Below are positions 31,001 to 38,727 of a stretch of DNA of 64,000 nt, piece after piece. The notes under the pieces were generated by a model. That model was not told the DNA's origin and searched no databases. It saw nothing but the letters and a program-made list of their open reading frames with translations. Every line of letters starts with the position of its first letter. Position 1 is the stretch's first letter. A program made the position numbers and the translations under genes. Origin of the DNA: Maribacter polysaccharolyticus (GTDB taxonomy: Bacteria > Bacteroidota > Bacteroidia > Flavobacteriales > Flavobacteriaceae); NCBI RefSeq assembly GCF_028882255.1, contig NZ_JARBUY010000002.1:570342-634341 (forward strand), given 5' to 3'.

Positions 31001-34000
31001 CCGTTTCCATTGGTATCCAATGCCCAGTTATAGGTGGTGAACCCTGTGCCGGCACTTAAAATAGCGTCATCACCGCATAATTGTACCGTTCTGGCTACAT
31101 TACAATTTTCCAGAGCGGATAGCAGGCTATTTGTCGCTACCGTTGCACCTTCACTACAAACCGGGGTCAGTGTCGATCCCGGTTCATCGCTGAACGTATT
31201 GGTATTTGCAACGCCCTCATAGGTGGAATAGGCTAGGTTTTCTATGGTTTCCGAACATGCGTTCACAAATTCCGAACAGGTGGAAGATAGGGTGACTGTA
31301 ATTCGAATCGTATACTCCGAATCTCCCGATTCTACCAAGCTGTCCGGAATTTCAAAGGTAATGATATTGGTCACGGCATCGTGGCTATAGGTGGTTCCGG
31401 TCGCGCCGGACACATCCATATCGTCTACCGCTACATTGGCAGGCAATACATCCCTGATGGTATATGAGGTGGCGTCATCATCTCCCGTATTTTGGAAACG
31501 GAGTACATAGTCAAAGGTGTCTCCAAGACTTAATTCCTGGCCGTTGATATCACTACCGCCCAAATCTTCAGAAGTATTTTCCAGGATGATATTCGGGGCC
31601 TGGACAAAAGTGTATGAAGCACCGATAACGGCTCCTGTATCTGGGTCTACCGCCGGAGTATCGGTCCCGTATTCCCCACCGTCACCACCATCGGCGGTAT
31701 TGTCTTTATAGAATTCATTGGCATCGGAACAGCCGTCATTATCGCTATCGAGATCGATGTTGTTCGGATACCCATCCCCATCGGAGTCGATGCACGTCTC
31801 GGGAACGGCTATCGTTATTTTGACATCATCGATGAAATTGCCACTGCTTGCACTACCTGAGGCCGTGGATACCGCCTCAAAAACGAAAACCGTATTGGAT
31901 TGGCCGACCGGTACGGTATAGGTTCCGGAATACAGCGTCCAAGCGGTATTGTCGCTTGCCATGGTTTGTTGTACGGTAGCACTAGCCAAGTCCGCACCGA
32001 TCTTTAATTGGATTTCATCGACCCCATCCCTTCCCCGGTGTCGAAATGACCAGTTCATGACCGTACCCGGTGTTAGGCATAGGTTTTGGTAAAGGGCTCC
32101 GTAAAGGTTGGCGTTGATTTCGGCATGCTGGTTGCCATTGTACGAATTTACACCCATAAAACCGGATTCCCACAGTTCTATTTTTTGGTCCGTAGCGGTG
32201 GTGTTCCATCCGGGTACGGTACTTTCGTCCACAATTGAAAAACCTGAAACGGTAGGAGCTTCAAAACTTTCATTGACAATCGATTCATAACAAAAGGCGC
32301 CTTCGCATTCATCGCTGTCATATATACCATCATTGTCGTCATCGACATCCACGATATCCGCAACACCGTCCTTATCAAAATCGTTATGTACGATGATGGA
32401 TGCCGATAGGATATCTTCCGTGATATTCGTGTCCTCTTGGTCTTGTGTATGCGAAATCGTATTGGTAATATTCACCAAGGGATCTATATCGATTTCATCC
32501 CCTTGGACCTCCAATTCCAGAAATACGGGTTCTCCAGGTTCCAAGGTGCCAATATTCCATACAGAACCGTTCCAAGTCCCTGTGGTGGTGGAAGCACTGA
32601 TCAGGGTAAGTCCGTCCGGAATATTGTCGGTAATTTGAAGGTTGGTAACAGGTTCAAAGTTCAAATTTTCGACACGTATCGTAAAAGTAGCCGTTTCCCC
32701 TTCCATGATTTCGGGATTGTCCACGGTTTTATTAACGACCAGATCTCCTTCGCAGTAGTAAATGGTTATGGGCTGGGAGTCGTAGGTACAAGGGCCTTTG
32801 GTACCCCTGACATAATAATCCCCGGCAATTGTTGCCGCATATTCGAATGAATTGGCCCCTTCGATGAGTTCACCATCAAAGAACCATTGATAGGCGTCAA
32901 AATTATCATCCGAGGCCTCAAAAATACTTGAGCCAGAGAAACAATCCCCTGATGGTCCCCCATTAATTTCAAGAACGATTTCCGGTACGGTGTCAAAACC
33001 CGAAAAATACCCGGCAACACCTTGTGCCCCATTATAGCCAAAAAAACCGACCGCCATGGGTCCGGTAGATTCCACCTTGATATCCCCGTCGAGATTGGCG
33101 ATAAAAAAGGTTTTCCAATCCGAGGAACCTGCCACTGCATCGGATGCCGGCATGGTTACGGCTACGTTATCTTCGTATACTTGAATATTTTCGTCTGGGG
33201 TATTGACCGAGGCGACGATCGTTAAACCCCCTGTAACGGTGGTCCCTGCAATGTTCCTGATGTCGGGTATATTGTCCATTGCATCGGGCAATAAACAGTT
33301 TACGGGAGCCACGAAATTCAGTCCTTGGGTATACAGGTTACTGGATCCGGCCATGGACTGATAGGCATATACATCCTTGGAGGTTTTTACCAGCATATTG
33401 GCCCCGACCGTGTTTGAGGAATAATAACTACTCGGTATTTTATAGTACTCCCCATCGTCGATCGTGGCTATGGGTGTTGTGCCGCCATTGACGAATATTT
33501 GGGTGTTGTCCGCGATGGCAATGACCAACGGAAATTCGGTTAACCCATTCGTATTCCCATTCCCCCTTACAAAAACATATTCTTTGCCCAGCCTGTTTTC
33601 GGGTACCGGCTGATCGATACCGGCATCCCTGTGACTTTGACCGGATTCACTTCCAAAGTTGATCATACCGTTACTGATGACGATATCCTTATCCGAATCG
33701 ATCGATGCCCCAATCCAGCCGTCTTCATGGGCTTGGGTGGGTGAATTTCCTATATAGGTCTCAAATACAAAGGATTCATTGGCATCGAGGGTTATGGTGT
33801 AAATATTATCGGTTATTCCGGCCCTATTGCTACCTACCCTAAATTCACAGTCCGAGTCGTATCCGGATAGGGTTACGGTGGTGTTGTCTTCCGTGGCCAT
33901 GATGCCCAAGGTGTTTGATTTGGAGCTATGACTACCTAAGTTCGGTACCCCTCCCCATTTAAAACTGGTCCCCATGGCTTGTCGTCCCTTGGCCGTCAAA

Positions 34001-34461
34001 GAAGCAGCTTGTGAACCCGATTTACCTCTATAGTTCACATAAAATTCCTTGCCGCTCGGCGACTCAAAACGCAGTCCACTGTTGGTAAGTACGACACCCG
34101 TATTGCTGTTGTTGACCAAGGTAATGTTGTTGTCACCATTGCCCAACGTCCAAACCGCCGGATTGAGATTATCGATACTGAAAGTTTGTACAGGGGTTGT
34201 ATTCGTGCCTTGATAGGCATTTACCGTAAATGCCGTTGTTTCCGGAGTAGACAAATAGATGGCCTGGTTTTGGATGCCTTGATTGTTCTGCCCTTGTTTT
34301 AATGGCGGCAAATAATGTAAGTCGCTTAATTGCGCAGATACCTTTATCCCCGTAAAAAGGACGATAAGTGTCAATAAGATACTCCTTAGGTGATTTGGTT
34401 TGGTTTTTAGGTCGGTGTCCACAGGTAAATAATTAATTATACTTAACAACGAAAAAAGCAT
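22063..34461 (-). CDS. Giant SprB-like T9SS surface adhesin
   Basis: 4132 residues. The signal peptide ends at about residue 43 before QLSDLHYLPP. Start uncertain: ATG at 34461 or GTG at 34422, which would give a normal length signal. Domains in order: IgGFc-binding-type domain (44-497); Ig-like segment (520-560); DUF11 (570-685); acidic calcium-type DxDxDG repeat (692-720); lectin-like jelly-roll with SFEAPTVSGFSIVDES (727-886); second DSDGDG repeat (888-914); second DUF11 (958-1075); Ig-like region; then about 28 tandem SprB-type repeats of 80-95 residues (about 1340-4030, typical end: GxYxVxVxDxxGC), interrupted by another jelly-roll domain (about 1850-2035). The last 90 residues are a T9SS type B sorting domain (IPNFFTPDGDGNNDVW and GWDGFYNNTELPTGDYWY). 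It is the kind of cell-surface protein used for adhesion or gliding. Repeats are divergent, so the gene is not a simple DNA duplication. Confidence 0.9.
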   Translation of the reverse strand: MLFSLLSIINYLPVDTDLKTKPNHLRSILLTLIVLFTGIKVSAQLSDLHYLPPLKQGQNNQGIQNQAIYLSTPETTAFTVNAYQGTNTTPVQTFSIDNLNPAVWTLGNGDNNITLVNNSNTGVVLTNSGLRFESPSGKEFYVNYRGKSGSQAASLTAKGRQAMGTSFKWGGVPNLGSHSSKSNTLGIMATEDNTTVTLSGYDSDCEFRVGSNRAGITDNIYTITLDANESFVFETYIGNSPTQAHEDGWIGASIDSDKDIVISNGMINFGSESGQSHRDAGIDQPVPENRLGKEYVFVRGNGNTNGLTEFPLVIAIADNTQIFVNGGTTPIATIDDGEYYKIPSSYYSSNTVGANMLVKTSKDVYAYQSMAGSSNLYTQGLNFVAPVNCLLPDAMDNIPDIRNIAGTTVTGGLTIVASVNTPDENIQVYEDNVAVTMPASDAVAGSSDWKTFFIANLDGDIKVESTGPMAVGFFGYNGAQGVAGYFSGFDTVPEIVLEINGGPSGDCFSGSSIFEASDDNFDAYQWFFDGELIEGANSFEYAATIAGDYYVRGTKGPCTYDSQPITIYYCEGDLVVNKTVDNPEIMEGETATFTIRVENLNFEPVTNLQITDNIPDGLTLISASTTTGTWNGSVWNIGTLEPGEPVFLELEVQGDEIDIDPLVNITNTISHTQDQEDTNITEDILSASIIVHNDFDKDGVADIVDVDDDNDGIYDSDECEGAFCYESIVNESFEAPTVSGFSIVDESTVPGWNTTATDQKIELWESGFMGVNSYNGNQHAEINANLYGALYQNLCLTPGTVMNWSFRHRGRDGVDEIQLKIGADLASATVQQTMASDNTAWTLYSGTYTVPVGQSNTVFVFEAVSTASGSASSGNFIDDVKITIAVPETCIDSDGDGYPNNIDLDSDNDGCSDANEFYKDNTADGGDGGEYGTDTPAVDPDTGAVIGASYTFVQAPNIILENTSEDLGGSDINGQELSLGDTFDYVLRFQNTGDDDATSYTIRDVLPANVAVDDMDVSGATGTTYSHDAVTNIITFEIPDSLVESGDSEYTIRITVTLSSTCSEFVNACSETIENLAYSTYEGVANTNTFSDEPGSTLTPVCSEGATVATNSLLSALENCNVARTVQLCGDDAILSAGTGFTTYNWALDTNGNGEIDDTDTLLDDGDPDGDPSTLLVTDIGDYIVEKSGATDCADLVELITVERFGTTQTNPIITYFNQVNSDTNTDNDLQGEIVNCSIDGSELPQIFLCGENDEATIQLGITDAASIVWQQLDETSCSDAGDDCANTNASCTWTDLAVQDNYTITDSGKYRVVINYSGGCFSRFYFNVFKNTLDIAYISSDILCDTSGNIRITNPNTDYGFQLVDASTDTIVVPFSDDNGPNFDITTSGTYKVQITTLNPLTGDPIANACVFETEEIGILEKNYEVNISTTTADCSGFGTISIQASNALPDYNYEIRLDDGTNSGAGTFFQEMVAIDDNNYTFNSVPPGDYIVITTTEDGCTDTQNITVDEYPELNLSASLTENITCNAGMITLSPTGGNPDPDYDMAIWSKDGVALYATADDVPDTALQTTNDFLFLDSSDVGEYVFIVFDDNGCSTLSNSVTISDLGPVVVSASHTAIVCADSSTATLTITASGGTAPYEYSVDGGTTYQSTNVFTNMSAGEYTITVRDSSGTTTSRCSESITYEIDQPYRLTASAAIVEDASCDPAGALVKILNANGGGGTYLYSFDGGSNYSGVNEQRLTAGTYSLSIKDNLGCTYDMELTVPSTPVDPNLDSDVTYDCDGNGTITITSDNTTDFTYTYSLDGTLNSPEDSNAFSNIAPGTYQITVGYSSTVSPNESTLFLENFGTGSTTQIGEIGPGYCYEPQDGTDTDCNLGPAGILVNGEYAVTNTVTNPNTSWRTPNDHTGLTNGRFMAIGVSTSAGNNNILWSRNDLEVLADQDITISFYAYNLLVDGASGNDPEVLVELVDASGTVINSLATTAIPQNNDADDWHLREVTFNPGANTMVGVVLRTNLDSDDGNFLVLDDIQASQTPEICEQSQDLTVIVEDNQEFSVAILSSTNPTCNGNADGSIRFEVKNFDTATGYEYSTDGGANWTTETGAIVTTPSTLADGTYAIMVQKVSDNTCMATSPTTVTLTAPTAIVPDLQQKAEYTCYNTGATLEASATGGTPGYEYQLEDTSGTPIVSYQTSTIFNNVADGDYLIRVRDTNGCEVLSTATVTVDAPETIAFDTTFTTCYDGANDATITVDVTSGNGGYTFRINGGAWQTPTPSTDTTYTFSGLSNGSYDVEVSDAYGCPSDIKTINIAPELTLSVEVTHASACGDGTLTATAVGGDGNYVYAFIPNGNTVADTDFSAINTYTVTLAEAGNYDVYVRDNAGNADYCGTMITEEVEAIPTLMFTATPTDAECNGGTGRIIVEITNGSGPYDFELIDVTNGTEDQTQNDLISNTKTYYNLPAGTYDVKITDAAGCSVTESNILVDEPVELTADIKGITPANCTGIPSEFGFDFENYPTSLGTIEFSSNGGLTWQTSNEFRGYTSGDEVAPSIRTIDGSGNTICQTDLERYTIPYPLDDLDITVLPIIVNCDELQVSVRGQNGTAPYEYTYSEDSANFDPVTPANAWTTQYPSGVTHTFPLLIPGRTYTFYVRDAVGCVRESSVNVNDIVTNPMDITADISPSCNSASNGIIEYTISSNFAPSGFDRNWTLYDINGIPIDSGTNTSTDDTISVANLAANEYYIVVEEVDGSGNTKCISASENAILSELDIISGTPASIQDISCENPGIIEIPDITGGGGTYYYTITGPSPFTTITATDDNPIEIPADSPAGTYSVSVEDQYGCSYFLADVPMNFMAAPVIDNVAIENCDANAKITINMVSYTGTVLYSIDNGISFQTSNTFDNIPAGNYDILVKDETGCTDTLNIDIYPTLQATASLDQQLGCGTGNEAEIKIEVSSGSGTYEFEILDSALGNKVPRQALDPSNSQNVTIDTADTYTVNVYDTGTSNPECFRTFSITVPTAIQPDFSANVTDVSCSGSQDGVIELIQVNNGNNPLTYSIDVLPSGASWDGTTQSYINLPGGTYEITGTGPNGCTSTPLPVIVNENPAITFDFPIVTQFGCTSGNTSNNALIPIDGSSVSGGTGTYNRFVFIDDTTGTTLQDGSSTTYSYTDQVGGVVNVRVYDSAGCYAEHTVTIDPFDVLESASINIDENIDCINAGEDISIDVTGTLTTYTTAPANYEFRQLPSTTYQASNQFTDLAIGTHTFGIKNITTGCEIQLTHIVEEPNTFDITVDVLSDVVCYGDDGSIQITFSDATYTGNFEWEVLHSDGTSTTRTDDAGTYTGTGTTATIPVAAGNYIVRVVQDAFPECSQERAFTITTPEAAITLDTIETSNVGCSNGEGTANIAPLGGKGAYDIVLTNTTTATDYSVTQVNANLFQSLEAGTYNIIVTDALGCTQVFTSAFTLIAPDPITGTVTQTELVCEGDTDASISFVPDTRNVAPNYSYSLNTYDDALGTTLLRNAAAQTSPDFYNLGAGFYSISITDDIGCTYETNIVEIEDPTEVDAILITESPMSCQVGAELLLVASGGTAPYTWSEDGVTFNSMNETNGTDTHLFQNVTEGTYTYYVRDDYNCVSIISNEVTINAIGELTLTLDTSAAKINCSGDTTAVIIADADGGLGSYEYALFADATLTTEVVPNQTDGTFTDLSSGTYYVRVQSRDCELVSEAIVIEAPTPLTIDYEITDITCNGEDDGSIVINLSGGSGDYMYAISPNLNQFVEDNTFDGLAPGDYTVIAQDSLGCYEVIEFTITEPSTLEMTVTVQDEICYDSSDGAITLEITGGTAPYYTSINSDDANDFVQDRLLFENLSAGYYGIYVKDANGCTINDLITVEVGVNLNATTEVIYECTGDTPNNSLSIALEDESVGADVLYALDSTDANDLVLDPDFSDMSAGPHYVTIAHANGCIRTFDFEVIDYTALSLSTTQENINEITAIVTGGKEGYTYYFDGVDNGNDSTYTIDRTDTYEVRVVDENGCEAISTIYMEFIDIEIPNFFTPDGDGNNDVWTPINMEIYPDIFIKIYDRYGRIIYRFKDNQDGWDGFYNNTELPTGDYWYIIKLNGETDEREFVGHFTLYR

Positions 34462-34522
34462 CTTTTATCGTGATTTGCAGATATTTGTTGCCAATCAAAA
34501 AAAACTATAGGTAAACACTATG

Positions 34523-34574
34523 GACCACGTGGTGTTGGGTTTTTATACGGCCCTTGTTTTTTGGGTTTAAACCC
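34523..34574. promoter_or_regulatory. Palindromes between the adhesin gene and the divergent kinase-like gene
   Basis: Perfect palindromes ACCACGTGGT (34524-34533) and GGGTTTAAACCC (34563-34574). The latter overlaps the -33 region of the plus-strand promoter candidate TTTA-N19-TATCTTTA (34566-34596), so it is a plausible operator for the gene at 34611. Confidence 0.4.
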
Positions 34575-34610
34575 GTATTTGTTTTTTGTATCTTTAGACA
34601 AAAGAAAGGA

Positions 34611-35693
34611 ATGGAAGAAGAAAGGTTAATGTTGAAGAAGAAGCCGACCTATCCGGTCAGTGATGCGTTGGATACTTATTTGAAAAAGTACAGTAGAAAA
34701 ATAGAAATGCCTATTTTATATGATGACCTGTTGCGTTTTATAGGTTCCGTGGCGGTTTACGATGACAATGATGAGGACACCCTTTGGGTGAGGGTCTATT
34801 ACAATGAATATGACCGAAAGGAAATAGATACCAGTCTTAAGCGGGTGTATTCCTTATTGCTTTCAGATGGAAGTGCCCATATTGACCAATATTTGAATGT
34901 TGATTCGATCGACTACTGTACCTTCGGTAATTCAAAACCTTTTCGTGTCAAAGTACGGAATGTTTTAAACGATAATTTTACCAATTTCTATGTAAAGAAA
35001 GCCGATGCCTCAAGGATATATGGTTTGGAATTGGAGCATATGCTTTCCCCGTATAACCTCAACTTCATGGTGTATAAGGACACCTTGATCGAAGAACATA
35101 TCGCCGGTATACCGGGTGATGTGTTCATTAAGGAGATGTTGCCCAAATGTACCGAATCCGAGAAGTCCCAATTGGCAAAGGAATTTGTTAAGTTCAATGA
35201 ACGTTGTATGATCAGGTTGTTGGGCGATATGCGTTCGTACAATTACGTGATCGTCGCGACCCACGATTTTGACCATGTGGTCTATAGGATAAGGGCCATA
35301 GATTTTGACCAACAGTCTTTTGAAGGTAGGCTGAAGCTATATCGACCGCAGTTTTTCAAAGAGAATTTTCAAATGGTCGAACTGGTACGGAAAAAATTAC
35401 TGAAAGACTCCATAGATCAATATAAACTTGAGGAAAGGTCGATTGTTGCCAAGCGGATAATAAGTTCGGGAAACCGGATTAAATTACTCGATAAGGTTTG
35501 TAGAAAAGATACCATATCCTTACCGGAAAATGTGGAAATGCTAAAGGGGGAAATTTTTGAATTGACCAAGGATGTCAAATTCAAAAACTGTACCACCATG
35601 GGGGAGATCATAAACATTGCCTTGGATTTTGTGAAGCGTAATTACAAGGGGGTCAGCATGAAACAGATCCTTGAGCACAATATCAAATTGTGA
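34611..35693 (+). CDS. Predicted protein-kinase-like fold protein, unknown function
   Basis: 360 residues from the ATG at 34611 (the MLKKKPTYP ATG at 34629 is the alternative). No named family recognised. The pattern fits a kinase-like (APH/HipA-type) fold: VKK at 128-130 then E in LELEHML (ATP lysine and helix C glutamate), the hinge-like GIPGD (166-170), a catalytic-loop-like GDMRSYN with D206 and N211 (D-x4-N), and IDFD (231-233) in the place of the DFG metal-binding loop, 25 residues later. The extra N-terminal part (about 20-110) and C-terminal helical tail are unusual. If right, it may phosphorylate a small molecule or protein. No partner gene is visible; NdpA converges. Confidence 0.6.
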   Translation: MEEERLMLKKKPTYPVSDALDTYLKKYSRKIEMPILYDDLLRFIGSVAVYDDNDEDTLWVRVYYNEYDRKEIDTSLKRVYSLLLSDGSAHIDQYLNVDSIDYCTFGNSKPFRVKVRNVLNDNFTNFYVKKADASRIYGLELEHMLSPYNLNFMVYKDTLIEEHIAGIPGDVFIKEMLPKCTESEKSQLAKEFVKFNERCMIRLLGDMRSYNYVIVATHDFDHVVYRIRAIDFDQQSFEGRLKLYRPQFFKENFQMVELVRKKLLKDSIDQYKLEERSIVAKRIISSGNRIKLLDKVCRKDTISLPENVEMLKGEIFELTKDVKFKNCTTMGEIINIALDFVKRNYKGVSMKQILEHNIKL

Positions 35694-35769
35694 CCGGCGT
35701 AAGGGGAACATACGGTAAAATGGCAATTCCCCCTACATTTCTACGGTTCATCCCTGCGATGATTGAATG

Positions 35770-36828
35770 TTAGTTTTTCTCCTCTTTGTTGAAATACACG
35801 AGGTAATAATACATCTGACGTTCTTCATCCCATCCTTTTTCCACGAATTTTTGGGCCGACTCAGGATTGATAAAATCCATTTTTATCTGGATATTGGTAT
35901 CTAGATTAATGACATTTTTTATTTTTTTCCTGGCATCGGAGACGGCTTTGTTGGCAATATCGAAATTGGATACGTCCTCAATACTGTATTTGGGCCCTTT
36001 TTCAACTTTATAATGTTTGAATTCGGGAATGAGTTCGGGATTTTCCATGACCTCATTCAGGAAACTGGTTTCCTCAAAAGAATCATTTTTGGCAAAATGA
36101 TTGACGGCCTTGTTCATGAACAGTACTTCCTGTTGCTTGTCTTCGGCAGGTAGTACCACGTCCTTGGCAAAATTCTGACAGAATTTAAGATAGTTCTTCG
36201 TGTAAAAATTCTCATCGGCGAGCGGATCAACATCCAAGAAATTCTCAAGCCAATATTTGGCATCATAACGGTTACTGTCTACAGAAAGTACTTTATACCC
36301 TTCTTCTTTGTTCACATTGAATACCAAGCAACCTTTATCCAATTTGTTGATATTGATCCCTTGTTGAATGACAAGGTCCAAATTGCTTCCTTTTTCTTCG
36401 AATTGAAGAAAATCCTGTTTCAATTCGCTTTTGAAAATACCGACGGCATCCACTTTTTTGTTGTCTAGCACCACATCGGATAAATAAGCCACATAGACTT
36501 CCCCACTTTTTATATGGGGGTGGTTGGATTGGTCGAAGAGGTGGGTCGCTATCTTTTTGGATTGGTCGTGTACACAAGCCGGATCGTTGAAGATCTCGGT
36601 AACGATTTTATGGAGTTCATTGAACTCAACATCGACCTCATTGGTAAACTTAAAATAATTCTCTTCCTTTTCCCGAAAGGGCTTAAAAAAGTATTCTTTC
36701 AGCAGTCCTGTCGTCTCATCATTAAGAATGAAAGGTTGGGACGATAAAAATATACCTTCATTTTTGTTCTTATTGCCTACTCGGTGCAATGAAATACTTT
36801 CGATATGGGTAGGGTATAGGTTTATCAT
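35770..36828 (-). CDS. Nucleoid-associated protein, NdpA/YejK family
   Basis: 352 residues, similar length to the E. coli family (about 335). The characteristic start MINLYPTHIESISLHRVGNK, the FSSQPFIL-like core, the helical middle and the end PESAQKFVEKGWDEERQMYYYLVYFN fit the 37-kDa nucleoid-associated family, which binds DNA or associated proteins by an unknown mechanism. Followed upstream after about 70 bases by the pRiA4b-type gene on the same strand. Confidence 0.85.
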   Translation of the reverse strand: MINLYPTHIESISLHRVGNKNKNEGIFLSSQPFILNDETTGLLKEYFFKPFREKEENYFKFTNEVDVEFNELHKIVTEIFNDPACVHDQSKKIATHLFDQSNHPHIKSGEVYVAYLSDVVLDNKKVDAVGIFKSELKQDFLQFEEKGSNLDLVIQQGININKLDKGCLVFNVNKEEGYKVLSVDSNRYDAKYWLENFLDVDPLADENFYTKNYLKFCQNFAKDVVLPAEDKQQEVLFMNKAVNHFAKNDSFEETSFLNEVMENPELIPEFKHYKVEKGPKYSIEDVSNFDIANKAVSDARKKIKNVINLDTNIQIKMDFINPESAQKFVEKGWDEERQMYYYLVYFNKEEKN

Positions 36829-36895
36829 GGTAATTAGGTGTTATGGGTGAAAAGAATTGTCAATAGAGCGAATCCCTGTAATTGGAAGTTCGGAA

Positions 36896-37393
36896 CTAGT
36901 TCCAATTTTCATCAAAATCAAGGTCGTCATAGTTTTCAAAAGTATCGTCAAAATCGAAGGCCGTATTTTCGGCTTCGAATTTTTTCTCAGGAGGCGATTC
37001 CGGCAATTCCCCAAAACTGAAAAGTACGTTTGGATATGCGCGTCCGGATTCCTTCTCCGTTATGTCCGCCAATTCGACAAAGAACGTCCACATATTCAAA
37101 AAATCATAAACATAAATAAGTTTGGGGGTGTTTTCGGTTAAGATATCCTCTAAAAAGGTTTCGTTCATCAATCGAACCTCACCAACACTTTCGCTCATAT
37201 CAAAAAGAGCGATTTCCTCATCTTGTTGCCAGTTTTCATCGCAGGTATAAAATGAAGCCATTTCATTGCCCAGGAACCCGAAGGATTGGGAAATTACATT
37301 GTGTAATTCTTCCATTGAGTTTTGTGCCTCGATTTCAATATCCCTGAAGATATCCTCATCGGCATCCAAGATAATCCGGATTTTATATATCAT
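36896..37393 (-). CDS. pRiA4b ORF-3-like (IS1096 passenger TnpR-type) protein
   Basis: 165 residues, starting MIYKIRIILDADEDIFRDIEI, then ISQSFGFLGNEMASFYTCDENW: the beta-alpha-beta fold with conserved F-x-xxH/N-M-x-x-F. The C-terminus is very acidic (AENTAFDFDDTFENYDDLDFDENW). In other genomes this domain occurs as a passenger in mobile elements, but here there is no transposase, repeat or target duplication, so it is a normal chromosomal gene. Function unknown. It precedes the NdpA gene by 67 bases on the same strand. Confidence 0.8.
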   Translation of the reverse strand: MIYKIRIILDADEDIFRDIEIEAQNSMEELHNVISQSFGFLGNEMASFYTCDENWQQDEEIALFDMSESVGEVRLMNETFLEDILTENTPKLIYVYDFLNMWTFFVELADITEKESGRAYPNVLFSFGELPESPPEKKFEAENTAFDFDDTFENYDDLDFDENWN

Positions 37394-37419
37394 TTCCTAT
37401 TTTTTGAAGGAGTGCAAAG

Positions 37420-38454
37420 TTACAAAGTTTTATGACTTCTTTTCGCATTGTATGCTTCCAAAACCAAATAGAACTGTATACCGAACAAAAGTGAGGCCAA
37501 TACCAGGTGTATCGTTTGGCTCATAAACGGGAAATCCCAATAGAACATGGCCATCCCGGTAATGACTTCGATAAGAAGAATGGACAGCACCCAATTTATC
37601 TTCGTAAGGCCCAAATTCAAATTATAGATCCTATAGGCCAAATAAAGGTTGAATAACACCACCACGATTGAAAATGTACGGTGAATATAAAAGGAAGTGA
37701 TGGGTTGGTGCAACCAGAGGTGTTTGGCCGTTTCACCTACGATATCGATTTGTTCGTCCACAAACTGCCTTACTTGCGTACCCATAACAATTTGAATGAG
37801 TGTCAAACCGAAAACCACGATAAGCAAACCCATTGTCCTGGAGTCAAAAGTGTAATTTTTTCTTTTTTCCTTCGCAAGGTAGACCACATATAGCAGCATG
37901 GCCACGATCAATAAGGCCATAACCATATGCAAGGTGATCCTAATGGGTTCAAGTACCGAATATACGACTGTTGCACCCAGCCATGCCTGAAAACCCATAC
38001 CGAAAACCACCAACCAGGACAAGACGGTAATCCTTTTATCCTTTTTCCAATAACCGAGGGAGATGATGGCCAATACGAGCGTGCCCAAACCTGCCAAGGC
38101 CCCAAAAAGACGATTTATGAACTCTATCCAAGTATGCCACGGATTGAATTCCGCATAGTCATGTTTCGTATAGGGTTCCCAACGTTCCAAATCCAGATTC
38201 CCGCCACTTGTAAATTCTTCCTTTGCGACCTGTAGTGATTCGTTTAGAATGATCACCTGTCCCTTTTTATAGACTTCACCGGGTTGCCATTGCAATTGGG
38301 ACTCATCGGTAGGAGGGATGAGGTGGCCAAAACACTTCGGCCAATCGGGACACCCCATACCGCTTCCCGTCATGCGCACCACTGCTCCCGCAATGATGAC
38401 CAAATAAACCAAAACCACAGCAATTTTAGCAATCGTATGGAATTTTTTTGACAT
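37420..38454 (-). CDS. Heme A synthase (Cox15/CtaA)
   Basis: 344 residues from the ATG at 38454; the longer frame to 38508 adds 18 basic residues without family support. Oxidises the heme O methyl group to make heme A for aa3-type oxidase, in the inner membrane. About eight helices; GAVVRMTGSGMGCPDWPKCFGHLIPP is the CtaA start, WIEFINRLFGA and HMVMALLIVAM hold histidine ligands, and LHQPITSFYIHRTFSI supplies the other pair. cyoE and other oxidase genes are not nearby. Confidence 0.94.
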   Translation of the reverse strand: MSKKFHTIAKIAVVLVYLVIIAGAVVRMTGSGMGCPDWPKCFGHLIPPTDESQLQWQPGEVYKKGQVIILNESLQVAKEEFTSGGNLDLERWEPYTKHDYAEFNPWHTWIEFINRLFGALAGLGTLVLAIISLGYWKKDKRITVLSWLVVFGMGFQAWLGATVVYSVLEPIRITLHMVMALLIVAMLLYVVYLAKEKRKNYTFDSRTMGLLIVVFGLTLIQIVMGTQVRQFVDEQIDIVGETAKHLWLHQPITSFYIHRTFSIVVVLFNLYLAYRIYNLNLGLTKINWVLSILLIEVITGMAMFYWDFPFMSQTIHLVLASLLFGIQFYLVLEAYNAKRSHKTL

Positions 38455-38727
38455 ATAAAGTATGTATTTACGAAGAACAAAATTACTACTCTTTTCGAAT
38501 AATCGCATGTTTATCGAGGAATTAACCTATAAAAAAAGGAATGATGGATGCGTTACTTTTTAAGGTAAGGGGTTATCCCATGATGACGGATCGGGATGGC
38601 AATCGGTTTCGGTACCATTCCTTAAGGTCTTTGATATTTGTTTGTAAGGAAAATGTCGTTGGGAAAAGAAAAGTCACATTGCTACCCGTCTTTTATGCAT
38701 TTCAACTACATTAATTCAAAGAATGGT

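Noticed and set aside
22063-34461. Possible horizontally acquired block inside the adhesin array (about 25,400-27,200 looked more AT-rich)
   Set aside because: Base counts of a few 60-base lines ranged from about 33 to 55 percent G+C in all parts of the gene, so no clear shift was shown.
36896-37393. pRiA4b ORF-3/TnpR-type gene as sign of a mobile element
   Set aside because: No transposase, inverted ends or target duplication around it; the domain is common in stable chromosomal genes.
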